Shown here piece by piece: positions 54,827-63,775 of a stretch of 64,000 nt of DNA (position 1 is the stretch's first letter; every line of letters starts with the position of its first letter). The position numbers and the translations under genes were made by a program. The notes below the pieces were generated by a model that saw nothing but the letters and a program-made list of their open reading frames with translations, was not told the DNA's origin and did not search any database. Source of the DNA: Sphingobacterium thalpophilum (GTDB lineage Bacteria > Bacteroidota > Bacteroidia > Sphingobacteriales > Sphingobacteriaceae). The stretch spans positions 4,650,001 through 4,714,000 of the forward strand of contig NZ_CP151087.1 of NCBI RefSeq assembly GCF_038396785.1, given 5' to 3'.

Positions 54827-55142
54827 AATAGTGACAATTTGGTGAATCCAAATTTAATCAATCCCGATACAATTTTTAAAATAATTCATATTTCTATGGT
54901 GTCTTATCTGTGATTTAAGGATAATTGTGGATATTTTGTTGGCAATGCCATTGAAAAAAGGAGTAACCGGAAAGTTCTTATGCAATTGAACAATCAGGGT
55001 TTTATGATTTGTTAACATTCTATATCCCATGTGAAATGATAGTGTATTTAGTACACTATAAAAATTAGGAAGTAATAATAATTTTTAATAATTTAGTAGC
55101 TTCAAGTTTAATGAAAGATTAAAATAAATCAATAACAGAAAT
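54827..55142. other. Leader region of the aldolase gene with a palindromic site
   Basis: No gene in 316 bases between divergent genes. A palindrome ATAGTGTA-TTTAG-TACACTAT (55039-55059, 8 bp arms) stands 84 bases before the fba start and resembles a dimer operator or a small hairpin. The remainder is AT-rich with no perfect TAnnTTTG box found. Confidence 0.5.
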
Positions 55143-56222
55143 ATGAGCCTAAAAGATTTTAAAGGTGTATTGACAGGAGATCAAGTACAAGAGTTGTTTG
55201 AGGTTGCGAAGAAACATAAGTTTGCTTTGCCTGCGGTAAACATTATCGGAACAAACTCTATCAATGCGGTTATGGAAACTGCGAAAGCAGTAAATTCTCC
55301 TGTAATTATTCAATTGTCAAATGGTGGAGCGCAATTCTACGCTGGTAAAACCTTAAACAACGATAATTTACAAGCTTGCGTATTGGGAGCGGTATCTGCA
55401 GCACAACATGTTCATTTATTAGCTGAGCATTATGGTGTAGCAGTTATTCTGCATACAGATCACGCAGCTAAGAAACTTTTACCTTGGATCGACGGTTTGT
55501 TGGACGCTGGCGAGAAATTCTTTGCGCAACATGGAAAACCATTGTTCTCTTCTCACATGTTGGATTTATCGGAAGAGCCAATTGAAGAAAATATTGAGAT
55601 TTCCGCTAAATACTTAGCGCGTATGAAACCACTTGGTATGACAGTGGAGATCGAGCTGGGTGTTACAGGTGGTGAAGAAGACGGTGTTGACAACTCGGAT
55701 GTGGATAGCTCAAAACTGTATACCCAACCAGAAGAGGTTGCCTACGCTTTTGAAGAATTGTCTAAAGTATCTGACAAATTTACAGTGGCAGCTGCATTTG
55801 GTAATGTTCATGGTGTTTACAAACCAGGTAATGTGAAATTGCAACCAGTTATATTACATAATTCTCAAGAATATATTCGTGAGAAATATAATCTTACTGC
55901 TGAGAAGCCCGTAAACTTCGTATTCCACGGTGGTTCTGGTTCTTCTCCGGAAGAAATTGCAGAAGCGATTTCATACGGTGCGATCAAAATGAACATTGAT
56001 ACGGATATGCAATGGGCTTTCTGGGATGGTGTAAGAGCTTATGAAGCGAAAAACCATGATTATTTGCAAGGTCAGATCGGTAATCCAGAAGGAGCTGATT
56101 CTCCAAATAAAAAATATTACGATCCACGCGTTTGGTTACGTAAAGGTGAAGAAACGTTTGTTGCTCGTCTGAAAGAAGCATTCGCTGATTTGAATGCAGT
56201 AGACGTTAATAGCAAACTATAA
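55143..56222 (+). CDS. fbaA: Class II fructose-bisphosphate aldolase
   Basis: Glycolytic/gluconeogenic cleavage of fructose 1,6-bisphosphate. The 359-residue length and sequence (ILHTDHAAKKLLPW with zinc His, VEIELGVTGGEEDGVDN, NFVFHGGSGSS, INMNIDTDMQWAFWDG-type end block) are those of the class IIA FbaA group, which needs a divalent metal. Single gene with its own terminator. Confidence 0.96.
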   Translation: MSLKDFKGVLTGDQVQELFEVAKKHKFALPAVNIIGTNSINAVMETAKAVNSPVIIQLSNGGAQFYAGKTLNNDNLQACVLGAVSAAQHVHLLAEHYGVAVILHTDHAAKKLLPWIDGLLDAGEKFFAQHGKPLFSSHMLDLSEEPIEENIEISAKYLARMKPLGMTVEIELGVTGGEEDGVDNSDVDSSKLYTQPEEVAYAFEELSKVSDKFTVAAAFGNVHGVYKPGNVKLQPVILHNSQEYIREKYNLTAEKPVNFVFHGGSGSSPEEIAEAISYGAIKMNIDTDMQWAFWDGVRAYEAKNHDYLQGQIGNPEGADSPNKKYYDPRVWLRKGEETFVARLKEAFADLNAVDVNSKL

Positions 56223-56246
56223 GCATAGGTTGAAAAAATAGATCAT

Positions 56247-56276
56247 AAAGGCGCCCTTAGATAGGGCGCCTTTTTT
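56247..56276 (+). terminator. Terminator of fbaA
   Basis: AAAGGCGCCCT-TAGAT-AGGGCGCC followed by TTTTTT, 24 bases after the stop. Confidence 0.9.
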
Positions 56277-56357
56277 ATGTCAAAATAGGTTAAAAATATT
56301 GTTCTTACTAGGAATTGGCTTATTTTTTGACGAACAACAATAAAAAGTCAAGTAAAT

Positions 56358-57032
56358 ATGAAATTTTTAGGAGTCAGTGTAATTCTTTTATTAATTGCCC
56401 AAATGGGGTTTGGGCAGGTGAAGCAAAATGTTGGCGATTTTTCTTCGGTTGTAGCGACGGACAAGATTCAGGTGGAGTTGATTAAATCCGACGAGTCCTT
56501 GGTGACGTTTGAAGGACAGAACCATGAGAATGTTAAGGTAGTCAACACAAATGGATCCTTGGTTTTGAAAATGAATACGTTGAATATGCTGCAAGGGGGG
56601 AATATATCTGTGAAGGTATATTACAAGAGTTTGAACAATGTGGAAGCAAAAAAAGGAGCTAAGGTATTTGCAACTACAAATAATCCAGTTGCTGCTGACC
56701 ACTTAAAAGTATATGCTTCAGAAGGGGGGCTGGTCGATCTCTATACAGCGGTAAAAACAGCTGAAATTAAGGTGACCTCAGGGGCTACAATCGCTTTGTA
56801 TGGAAAGGCAAATAAACAGGAGATCATTTCAAACTTTGGCGGCAAATATGAAGGAAAAGATTTTAAGACGAGTATCACGACGGTCACTGTGAATGGTGGT
56901 GGTAAAGCAGATGTTTATGTTACTGATTCCATCGAAACCAAAACACGTGGTGGCGGTGTCATTGATGTCTATGGAAAACCAGAACAACGTGTAGAAAAGA
57001 AAATGGCCGGAGGAACAGTCAACTTTAAATAA
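56358..57032 (+). CDS. DUF2807 (head GIN) domain exported protein
   Basis: A 224-residue protein with a signal peptide (MKFLGVSVILLLIAQMGFGQ) and a repetitive beta-helix-like body with the pattern of the Bacteroidota head-GIN/DUF2807 family (VGDFSSVVATDKIQVELIKSDE, then alternating short strands). Ends KMAGGTVNFK. Periplasmic or surface-associated; function unknown. Confidence 0.82.
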   Translation: MKFLGVSVILLLIAQMGFGQVKQNVGDFSSVVATDKIQVELIKSDESLVTFEGQNHENVKVVNTNGSLVLKMNTLNMLQGGNISVKVYYKSLNNVEAKKGAKVFATTNNPVAADHLKVYASEGGLVDLYTAVKTAEIKVTSGATIALYGKANKQEIISNFGGKYEGKDFKTSITTVTVNGGGKADVYVTDSIETKTRGGGVIDVYGKPEQRVEKKMAGGTVNFK

Positions 57033-57266
57033 GTAAACTGTCTTGGATTTGTCAATTTTAGTGCGCGTTTATTTTAGTTGGTTTTATAGAAAAGAGGGGA
57101 AATTTGAGGTAATAGATGAAATAAAAAGGGTTTAGCTTAATTAGAGTAATGATTGTTGTTTAACCTTTTTATTAAAAAGGTCAAATATTTTGTTTTTCTC
57201 ATCAGAAACCTTCTTCATTTGTGCTTAAAATACTTATTTTTGTGAGGGAATAATAAAAATAGTATT

Positions 57267-57935
57267 ATGGCAAAGCGTAATTATGTTTCAAATTCTACGG
57301 AATCTACGCGCATGTTCAAGAATGACTTTTTAGAGTCTTTGACGAAAGTGCATTGGAGTGTACCTTTGATTTTCTATGTACCCGTGGTTGTTTTCTTTTC
57401 GTATAAAGCGCTAGTTTGGGGAGAGATTTCCTTTTTAACCTACATTGGGTATTTTATTTTTGGTTTAGCTTTTTGGACTGCTTTTGAATATGCATTACAT
57501 CGTTGGGTGTTTCATTTTCATCCGACATCGGAATGGGGAAAGCGAATCGCTTTTATTTTCCATGGTGTGCATCATGATTACCCAAGAGACCGTATGCGTT
57601 TGGTGATGCCGTTGTCAGCGAGTATTCCACTAGCTCTGTTGGTGTATCTTGGTTTTACATTGTTTTTTTCGAATGAGTTTATCTTAGCCTGTTTTTTTTC
57701 AGGTTTTATGGTGGGGTATTTGATCTATGACGAATGTCATTACGCGATGCACCATGCTAATTTTAAAAGCGGTATTTTCAAACGGATCAAGCAGCACCAT
57801 ATGTTGCACCATTATTCTGATCCAGAAAAAGGTTTTGGAGTAAGTTCTTCCTTATGGGATGAAATTTTACGCTCAGGTTTCGAAGAAAAGGAACCCAAAA
57901 AAGATTCTACTTCCTTAAAAGAAGAAAAAGCATAA
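57267..57935 (+). CDS. Fatty acid hydroxylase / sterol desaturase family protein
   Basis: A 222-residue membrane di-iron oxygenase. Histidine clusters HRWVFHFH (near residue 75), HGVHHDYPRD, HYAMHHANF and HHMLHH supply the metal ligands; about four helices. This pattern matches fatty acid 2-hydroxylases, which in Sphingobacteria would act on the acyl chain of sphingolipids (inference). Single gene, own terminator. Confidence 0.88.
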   Translation: MAKRNYVSNSTESTRMFKNDFLESLTKVHWSVPLIFYVPVVVFFSYKALVWGEISFLTYIGYFIFGLAFWTAFEYALHRWVFHFHPTSEWGKRIAFIFHGVHHDYPRDRMRLVMPLSASIPLALLVYLGFTLFFSNEFILACFFSGFMVGYLIYDECHYAMHHANFKSGIFKRIKQHHMLHHYSDPEKGFGVSSSLWDEILRSGFEEKEPKKDSTSLKEEKA

Positions 57936-57952
57936 ATTGAATCACATCAACT

Positions 57953-57986
57953 AAAAAAGCCCTGGAAGTTTTCAAGGGCTTTTTTT
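57953..57986. terminator. Terminator between hydroxylase and globin genes
   Basis: AAAAAAGCCCT / AGGGCTTTTTT arms with an inner TTG/CAA pairing, T-tracts on both sides, in the convergent gap. Confidence 0.88.
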
Positions 57987-58044
57987 ATGGAATAATTTTT
58001 CTTTTTATTTAACAATGCCATCAAGTAGGCTTTGTAGGCTAACT

Positions 58045-58437
58045 TTAGATCAATGGTTTCTTGTTGGGGTTGGCATGCAGGTATTCCAGTTTGAACTGAA
58101 ACATTTGGGCCATTTTCTGCGCACGCCATTTGGCTTCTTCGGCCTTTTGTCCACTGTATAAGCCATCTACTGTTGCTTCGAATAATTTGAGCCATTGACC
58201 AAAATGTTGCGCATCAATGGGTAAATTAATATGAGGTGGAAAGGGGCTGCCAAAATAACGATGTTCATCCAGTAGGATAGTCTGCCAGAAACTATACATC
58301 TTTTCAAGATGCATTGCCCAATTGTCTTGGATTCTTTCTTTAAAAATAGGTCCGAGCAAAGTATCGTTACGTATCGTCGTATAAAATTGATCTACTAATA
58401 CTTTAATGTCATCGAGTGTTTGAATATCTTGTTTCAT
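58045..58437 (-). CDS. Group III truncated haemoglobin
   Basis: A 130-residue two-over-two globin. IKVLVDQFYTTIRNDTLLGPIF opens the fold, and LPIDAQHFGQWLKLFEATVD carries the proximal (F8) His. The long KAEEAKWRAQKMAQMF helix and short length fit group III. Likely binds O2 or NO in the cytosol; role not established for this group. Confidence 0.92.
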   Translation of the reverse strand: MKQDIQTLDDIKVLVDQFYTTIRNDTLLGPIFKERIQDNWAMHLEKMYSFWQTILLDEHRYFGSPFPPHINLPIDAQHFGQWLKLFEATVDGLYSGQKAEEAKWRAQKMAQMFQFKLEYLHANPNKKPLI

Positions 58438-58624
58438 CGCGTATGATCTAAGCTCATGAATAAAGACCTATAGCTGGATCAAAAGCTTCTTCATGATGTT
58501 TATCTAGATTAAATGTAGTGACATTTATGGAGAATCGCATCACTTGGATGTAAAGATGTCTCGTTGAAATATTGTAATTCTCTTTTATTGTCAGTAAATT
58601 GACTCAATACTAAGGGAAAAACAT

Positions 58625-59191
58625 ATGGGAAAATACGTTCTTTTAATCCTATTATCGATGGGATTTTATGCGGCTGAGGCGCAGGTTACAACAATTTCGA
58701 TCAATAAGGAAAATTTTCAATCTTCTGGTTTTCCATTTAAAGGGAAGCGTGTGTTGCAAGTGGAACGTATTCAAACTCCAAAAGAAGATAATTATATTGT
58801 GTTTTCAAAAGAGGAACGGGGTGCCTACCCCGACAAACTTTATGTACAACAATTTCAGCAGATCGATGGAATGTGGCAGCTCGTGGCTGATGAATTGATA
58901 TCCGAAGAAGGGATCGTTACGTCGATTTGGGAATCTCGAAAGGCATTTTTTGATGCCGATAAGGATGGTAAATTGGATGCATTATTTATCTATTCAAGGC
59001 ACCCAAAGGATGACCTAAAAAAGCAACTAAGCTGTATTGGTCTAGTTCTTTATAAGAAAAAGTTTTACCGTCTCCGTGCGGAGGAAGTAGATGGTTATAG
59101 TCAAACAACGTTTTCCGATAATTATGCGTCCCTACCGGTTGAGGTAAAAGAAAATGTGGAACGTTATTGGAACAATCTGGATAAAAGATAA
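58625..59191 (+). CDS. Exported protein of unknown function
   Basis: A 188-residue protein with a signal peptide (MGKYVLLILLSMGFYAAEAQ). The body holds DADKDGKLDALFIYS, a calcium-loop or FG-GAP-like sequence, but no clear second copy. Tail VKENVERYWNNLDKR. I do not recognise a characterised family. Monocistronic with a hairpin after the stop. Confidence 0.68.
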   Translation: MGKYVLLILLSMGFYAAEAQVTTISINKENFQSSGFPFKGKRVLQVERIQTPKEDNYIVFSKEERGAYPDKLYVQQFQQIDGMWQLVADELISEEGIVTSIWESRKAFFDADKDGKLDALFIYSRHPKDDLKKQLSCIGLVLYKKKFYRLRAEEVDGYSQTTFSDNYASLPVEVKENVERYWNNLDKR

Positions 59192-59213
59192 TTTACCGTA
59201 CTGGGCTGGAATC

Positions 59214-59245
59214 TACCGAAAGATCGATCATACGACCTTTCGGTA
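59214..59245 (+). terminator. Hairpin after the 58625 gene
   Basis: TACCGAAAG / CTTTCGGTA 9-bp arms plus inner TCG/CGA pairs; 23 bases after the stop. T-tract weak. Confidence 0.5.
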
Positions 59246-59378
59246 AACTTGTTACTGTCTATTTTCATCAGATAGAAATCATTCCCATGTTTTTTGATGA
59301 CAATAATTGATTTTACCTATGAAAAGCTCGTTCAATAGGTTGTTACAATGTATGGATAGGGCATCGCTCAAATCAATG

Positions 59379-59924
59379 TTACTGGATTATAGCGAGCAAT
59401 TGCTTTTCTTCTTCGATTTGCGTTTTACTGATCACATAACGTGCGATATGCTGGCCCTTCAATTGATCTATCGTCTGAATAATATCTTTTGTGCGCGCTT
59501 CTTTGCTAGGCTTGATCAGTACAATCATGTCCTTTGTATTGGGCATAGTGCTTATCTTAGCTTTTAACTGTGCAATAACGCCTGAGAGCCCTTTCTCGAT
59601 ATCTACCGGTACTTTTGAAGAGCTGATCGGTTTTTTGAAATCCCCATGATACCACATGAATTTTCCTTCGCCAAGAATGAGCGTCGCCGTGCGGTTTTCA
59701 TCAATAAGAACCGAACTTTCTACATCTGATTTACTTTTGTCCGGCATGGCGATATCCATTGCAGATGGTTTATTTAATGTTGTGGTCAACATAAAGAATG
59801 TAATGAGAAGAAATGCGAGGTCTACCATGGCTGTTAAATCTACTTTAGGAGCCATTTTTCTGCTTCTTATTTTTTTCTTTCCCGTTTCTTGCATTTTTTG
59901 GTTTAATTCTGCCATGATAGTCAT
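59379..59924 (-). CDS. ExbD/TolR-type biopolymer transport protein, orphan
   Basis: A 181-residue inner-membrane protein: short basic cytoplasmic start, one membrane helix at about residues 28-50 with the functional Asp in VDLAFLLITFFML, and a periplasmic domain. In TonB or Tol systems it works with ExbB and TonB, but none is encoded in the window. Start at 59924; the in-frame ATG at 59915 is an alternative. Confidence 0.88.
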   Translation of the reverse strand: MTIMAELNQKMQETGKKKIRSRKMAPKVDLTAMVDLAFLLITFFMLTTTLNKPSAMDIAMPDKSKSDVESSVLIDENRTATLILGEGKFMWYHGDFKKPISSSKVPVDIEKGLSGVIAQLKAKISTMPNTKDMIVLIKPSKEARTKDIIQTIDQLKGQHIARYVISKTQIEEEKQLLAIIQ

Positions 59925-60231
59925 TTTTAGGTTAACACGTTGTTGTTACTCACTATTATGATGTCAGAGAAGAATGGATTCCACAGTATTTTTTTTAAAA
60001 CTGCGGTTTTTCTCAAGTATTTTCTGTGTTTTTTTCTTAATTGTTGATAATCAGTTTTTTTATGTTATGTTTTAGTTTGTTCGTTGTTGATCCGATTTGA
60101 CCAATTCACTGGTCATTTTGTCCTTTCAATCAATTTAGGGCGCTTGCTAGGCTGTAGAAGTTTTTCTAATGGTGTGCAAAAAAGCCCTTCAATGCTGAAA
60201 GGCTTTTCTTGCGGAGTGGTGGGTAAGTTAC
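59925..60231. other. Short gene-free stretch with terminator
   Basis: No gene in 307 bases. At 60178-60207 a hairpin AAAAAAGCCcTTC / GAAaGGCTTTTC lies just beyond the stop of the gene at 60232 and, read on the minus strand, runs into Ts; it terminates that gene. The remainder is AT-rich with no promoter match seen for the ExbD gene. Confidence 0.6.
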
Positions 60232-60774
60232 TTAGCAACCGCCTTGGCTAGGGATGCGTTTATAAATTATTTTGTTATCTCTTTGTACATAGTCGCCCGC
60301 TACTATTGGATACGAATACTTAGGTGCGTACATGACACTACGACCTTTTATCGTTATTTTGTCGTTTACCTTCAGACTTTTCAATTGTTGAAATTCATTA
60401 GAATTTTCCAGACCAAAACTTAGAATATAGTCTTCACGATTAATCCTAACCATTACTCCGAAACCTAACTGTGCACCTAGTGGAAGGTAAAGAGAAGTTA
60501 CAACCGCCTCTATGTCGGTAGAATTCTTTATTTGATTCTTTATTTTCCCAGCATTGTCAAGTACTTTTATCCCTTCGGAAGATTCTTTCCATTTTTTGAA
60601 TTTTATACCATTGGGGCTCGCTTCCCATTTATTTATTTCGGCGGTCATTTCAGTAGGACTGCGTGAATTCGGGGCCGTTTTTTTTAAGGTTTCATTTTTG
60701 ATTTCGCGATTGGCAAAGGCCAAGCCGCTTCCTATAGCGAGCGGTAAAACCAATACGTAGATAATTTTTTTCAT
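60232..60774 (-). CDS. Exported protein of unknown function
   Basis: A 180-residue protein with a signal peptide (MKKIIYVLVLPLAIGSGLAF, cleavage probably at FA-NR). The segment LKSLKVNDKITIKGRSVMYA resembles a tRNA_anti-like OB-fold strand; the protein ends SQGGC. Family not recognised. Divergent from a membrane winged-helix regulator with phased repeats between, so it is the natural first target of that regulator. Confidence 0.7.
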   Translation of the reverse strand: MKKIIYVLVLPLAIGSGLAFANREIKNETLKKTAPNSRSPTEMTAEINKWEASPNGIKFKKWKESSEGIKVLDNAGKIKNQIKNSTDIEAVVTSLYLPLGAQLGFGVMVRINREDYILSFGLENSNEFQQLKSLKVNDKITIKGRSVMYAPKYSYPIVAGDYVQRDNKIIYKRIPSQGGC

Positions 60775-60903
60775 ATTTTTAAAAGTTTAATGAACATTAG
60801 ATTTATCCCAGTAAATTAGATCCGTTCAAACTTTTTTTCTCGTATCTGTTTTAGAGTGATGTAACAAAATTACTTTTATGATACTTATATAGAGGTGTTT
60901 AGA

Positions 60904-60943
60904 TTGTAAATAGTGATGTAATCTTTGTAAATAAATTGTAAAT
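60904..60943 (+). promoter_or_regulatory. Phased direct repeats TTGTAAAT, putative operator
   Basis: Three copies of TTGTAAAT at 60904, 60925 and 60936, spaced by 21 and 11 bases (two and one helical turns), in the divergent gap and just before the regulator's ATG at 60947. Winged-helix activators of the OmpR/CadC type usually bind such in-phase direct repeats. Confidence 0.45.
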
Positions 60944-60946
60944 CGT

Positions 60947-61837
60947 ATGTCTGAAAGCCGAAATATTTTCTCAGGGAACCGCAAGTACTTGTATGGCGGC
61001 ATAATACTCTTGTTTATTGCGATGGCCTTTGTTGCTTTTGATATGACTGGCACAGACGATTTTGATAGCGCTAGGAGGGAAGTTTTGCTTAGGAGGATAG
61101 GAGATGAACTGCTTACGCAGTCGGGAGACAGTAGATCAAGGGTACTTCCGGTAGAAAAGATTCAAGAAAATGAATATCGGATCAGGTTTGAGAATGAAAT
61201 CACCTTTAAACCAGACTCATTGGTGAGTACTATTCAGCGGCTGTTGGTCAATGATCCTCTTGCCCGTGATTATGTCGTTAATGTACTCAACTGTGGCAAT
61301 TCGAGTGTAGCTTATGGATATGCTATTTCCCATAATAAAAAAGATGATATTATTGCTTGTAGAGGTAGAGTGCAACCTAAAGGATGTTACATGATCAATA
61401 TTAAATTTAAACCGAGCGGGATAAATACAGCAGCGAATAACTATTTTCTTGGTATCGTGTTGTTTTTAGCATTTGCTGGATTCTTTTTTTTGAAATCGGA
61501 TCGGAGGCGAAGCATTGTGTTAGACGATCAAAATAACAGTATTTTAACCTTTGGGGCCGTTTTGTTTAATCCGCAGGAGCGAGAAATGATCATTAATGAA
61601 AACACCATAGATCTCACTGGAACGGAAACCCGTTTGTTACATATTTTAGCCTTGTCTCCTAATCAAACGATAGCGCGAACACGGCTGCAAAAAGAAATTT
61701 GGGAAGATGAGGGAATTATTGTTGGGCGCAGTTTAGATATGTTTATATCAAAACTTAGAAAAAAATTGGAGTTTGATCCGAATATCAAAATTACGGTTAT
61801 ACGTGGTAAAGGATATAAACTTGAGGTAAGTTCTTAA
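60947..61837 (+). CDS. Membrane-anchored winged-helix regulator (ToxR/CadC-like, C-terminal DNA-binding)
   Basis: A 296-residue one-component regulator with reversed order. Helix 1 lies at about residues 13-31, a periplasmic sensor of about 130 residues with cysteines (VLNCGNS, IACRGRV, KGCYM) follows, helix 2 at about 163-183, and a cytoplasmic Trans_reg_C winged helix at about 205-294 (LTGTETRLLHILALSPNQ, SKLRKKLEFDPN, RGKGYKLE). ToxR and CadC carry this domain N-terminally. Signal unknown; autoregulation is suggested by the repeats upstream. Confidence 0.85.
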   Translation: MSESRNIFSGNRKYLYGGIILLFIAMAFVAFDMTGTDDFDSARREVLLRRIGDELLTQSGDSRSRVLPVEKIQENEYRIRFENEITFKPDSLVSTIQRLLVNDPLARDYVVNVLNCGNSSVAYGYAISHNKKDDIIACRGRVQPKGCYMINIKFKPSGINTAANNYFLGIVLFLAFAGFFFLKSDRRRSIVLDDQNNSILTFGAVLFNPQEREMIINENTIDLTGTETRLLHILALSPNQTIARTRLQKEIWEDEGIIVGRSLDMFISKLRKKLEFDPNIKITVIRGKGYKLEVSS

Positions 61838-61869
61838 GAAGAGTAAGGAGATAAATTTGGCTAAAATGC

Positions 61870-63645
61870 AAAAGAAGCTGTCTCAAATTTATTGAGGCAG
61901 CTTTTTTATTAAATATGGCTATGCGATAGATTTGTGAGTTGTTTGTTGATTATTTCACAGAACTGTTCATTTGGGAAGAAAAAGAACAAAAAGTAGCTTT
62001 TTAAGCTGCTTTTTTCCTTAGATTTTGCGCTATAGCCAATAAACCCCATTCTATGGACACTTTTTCCTTACCGCGGAGCATAAATCTTCGGAACCCGTGG
62101 TTCTGTTTTATGTTTCCAAAGACTGGTTCGACATCGTGACATCGCTGTTTTCTTTTGGCTATACCGACATCGCTGTTAAGCAATCCGTATGCTCTGTCTT
62201 TATAAGCCTCAAGCTGTTCATTTATCTGGATGATTCTATTGCCCTGTGATTTGTGGCAAGCACCGTTCAATGGGCAGTTTGTGCAGTTTTTTGCCTGATA
62301 TCTTTTTATTTTTTGCTCGAAACCTGTGGAGGTCTTTTGTGTAAATAGACCTATGCAGTTCATTTCCTGTCCCATTGGACAGATATAGCAATCTTTTGCA
62401 GGGTTATAATGTAGTTTATCAACGGAGAATGGCTTCTTGCCCGAATAACTCTTTTTCTGCTCCTTGTCAAACATACCATATTTCACATAGGCCCCAATGT
62501 TTTTCCCTTCTAGTAACGCATAGTTCTCCTGGCTGCCATAGCCAGCATCTGCGGTAATGGTTTTCAGTATTTCCCCAAAGCTCGCCTCATGTTGTGCCAG
62601 ATGACCGGGTAGCGTTGTGGTATCTGTGGGGTTGGGATGTATGGTGTAATTGACGATGTATTGATTGGAAGTAGATATCTGAATGTTATAACCTGGTTTG
62701 AGCTGGCCATTTTTCATATGATCCTCTTTCATGCGCATAAAAGTAGCATCGGGATCTGTCTTGCTATAACTATTTCTATCTCCAAGCGTTACTTCCTGCT
62801 CTTCATATTGAACAATCTTGGCCGGGTAGTTTTTAGTCGCATAGCGCAACTTTGCCCTCATCTTCTTGCTTACCGAAGGTTTATCGGACAAGACCCGGTT
62901 CAGGTTATCGACAGTAGCCTGAACTTTTTCGCGGTCAATTGTTGTCAGATCGGGAGGTTCCGGAAGGTTGTCCTCTGCTTTGGCGATACTTTGGGCGTAT
63001 TCCCAAATATCTTTTAAGGCAGCTTTCATCTTCTCCTTATTGGTCTGGATAGCTTTTTTCCAGACAAAGGTGTATTTGTTAGCATTGGCTTCAATCTTGG
63101 TGCCATCGGTGTAAACATCTTCTATACTCAGCAGACCTTCTTCGGACAGGAGTTTGACAACTTCTTCAAATACACAACGAAGTGCTTCTTTCAAACGAAC
63201 GCCTCGAAATCTGTTGATGGTATTGTGGTCGGGATAGCTCATGCCGCTCAGCCACATGAAATTGATGTTCTCCCGGCACGCCGTTTCCAATTTGCGACTG
63301 CTGTAGACATTGCTTACGTAGCCAAACACCAAAACTTTCAACAACATCTGCGGATGATAACTGGAGCAGCCTTTTATCTTATAAGCGTCCAATAGGGACT
63401 GGATGTTGATCCGGTTGATTACATCGTTAACGATACGTACCGGATGACCTTTGGACACCAGTTCGTCCAAAGTTGGAGGAATGGCCATGATCTGGTCCTG
63501 ATAGTAAGGCTTAAAAGTAGCTCTTTGAGATGGCATATATCCTTTTTGTTTACACTATAAATATATGAAAATCAAACCGTTAAAACAAATAATAAACCTT
63601 AGATAATGCAAAAAAAGAGACTGCCTTTTTGAGACAGCCTCTTTT
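61870..63645 (-). mobile_element. IS1182-family insertion sequence, complete
   Basis: Terminal inverted repeats are AAAAGAAGCTGTCTCAAA at 61870-61887 and, reversed, AAAAGAGGCTGTCTCAAA at 63628-63645 (17 of 18 identical). The element is about 1.78 kb with one intact transposase. No convincing target duplication was found, and the exact ends may differ by a few bases. Inside each end a hairpin with a T-run forms a terminator facing inward. The right end lies 3 bases from the tRNA-Ser gene. Confidence 0.85.
62001..63536 (-). CDS. IS1182 family transposase
   Basis: A 511-residue DDE transposase. The N-terminal DUF772-like region (PHQM-type stretch SYHPQMLLKVLVFGYVSNVY, about 55-95) and the C-terminal DDE_Tnp_1_6 region (DVEPVFGNIKQNHGFRRFMLRG near 470) are complete. 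Asp residues of the catalytic triad are likely in VYTDGTKIEANA and TADAGYGSQEN; the Glu in VEPVFGNIK. The four-Cys cluster CPLNGAC with ICPMGQE is family typical. Looks functional. Confidence 0.95.
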   Translation of the reverse strand: MPSQRATFKPYYQDQIMAIPPTLDELVSKGHPVRIVNDVINRINIQSLLDAYKIKGCSSYHPQMLLKVLVFGYVSNVYSSRKLETACRENINFMWLSGMSYPDHNTINRFRGVRLKEALRCVFEEVVKLLSEEGLLSIEDVYTDGTKIEANANKYTFVWKKAIQTNKEKMKAALKDIWEYAQSIAKAEDNLPEPPDLTTIDREKVQATVDNLNRVLSDKPSVSKKMRAKLRYATKNYPAKIVQYEEQEVTLGDRNSYSKTDPDATFMRMKEDHMKNGQLKPGYNIQISTSNQYIVNYTIHPNPTDTTTLPGHLAQHEASFGEILKTITADAGYGSQENYALLEGKNIGAYVKYGMFDKEQKKSYSGKKPFSVDKLHYNPAKDCYICPMGQEMNCIGLFTQKTSTGFEQKIKRYQAKNCTNCPLNGACHKSQGNRIIQINEQLEAYKDRAYGLLNSDVGIAKRKQRCHDVEPVFGNIKQNHGFRRFMLRGKEKVSIEWGLLAIAQNLRKKAA

Positions 63646-63648
63646 CTG

Positions 63649-63733
63649 CGGAGAGTGAGGGATTCGAACCCCCGAACCTGTGACAGTTAACGGTTTTCAA
63701 GACCGCCGCATTCGACCACTCTGCCAACTCTCC
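63649..63733 (-). tRNA. tRNA-Ser (anticodon UGA)
   Basis: 85-nucleotide class II tRNA. Acceptor stem GGAGAGT / ACTCTCC with discriminator G, anticodon loop CTTGAAA (anticodon TGA), a long variable arm, and the T arm GGTTCGAATCC-like GGGGGTTCGAATCCCTC. CCA is not encoded. Confidence 0.95.
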
Positions 63734-63775
63734 GCGACAAAAGTAGAAATTTTGTGTAGAATTACAAAACTTATT

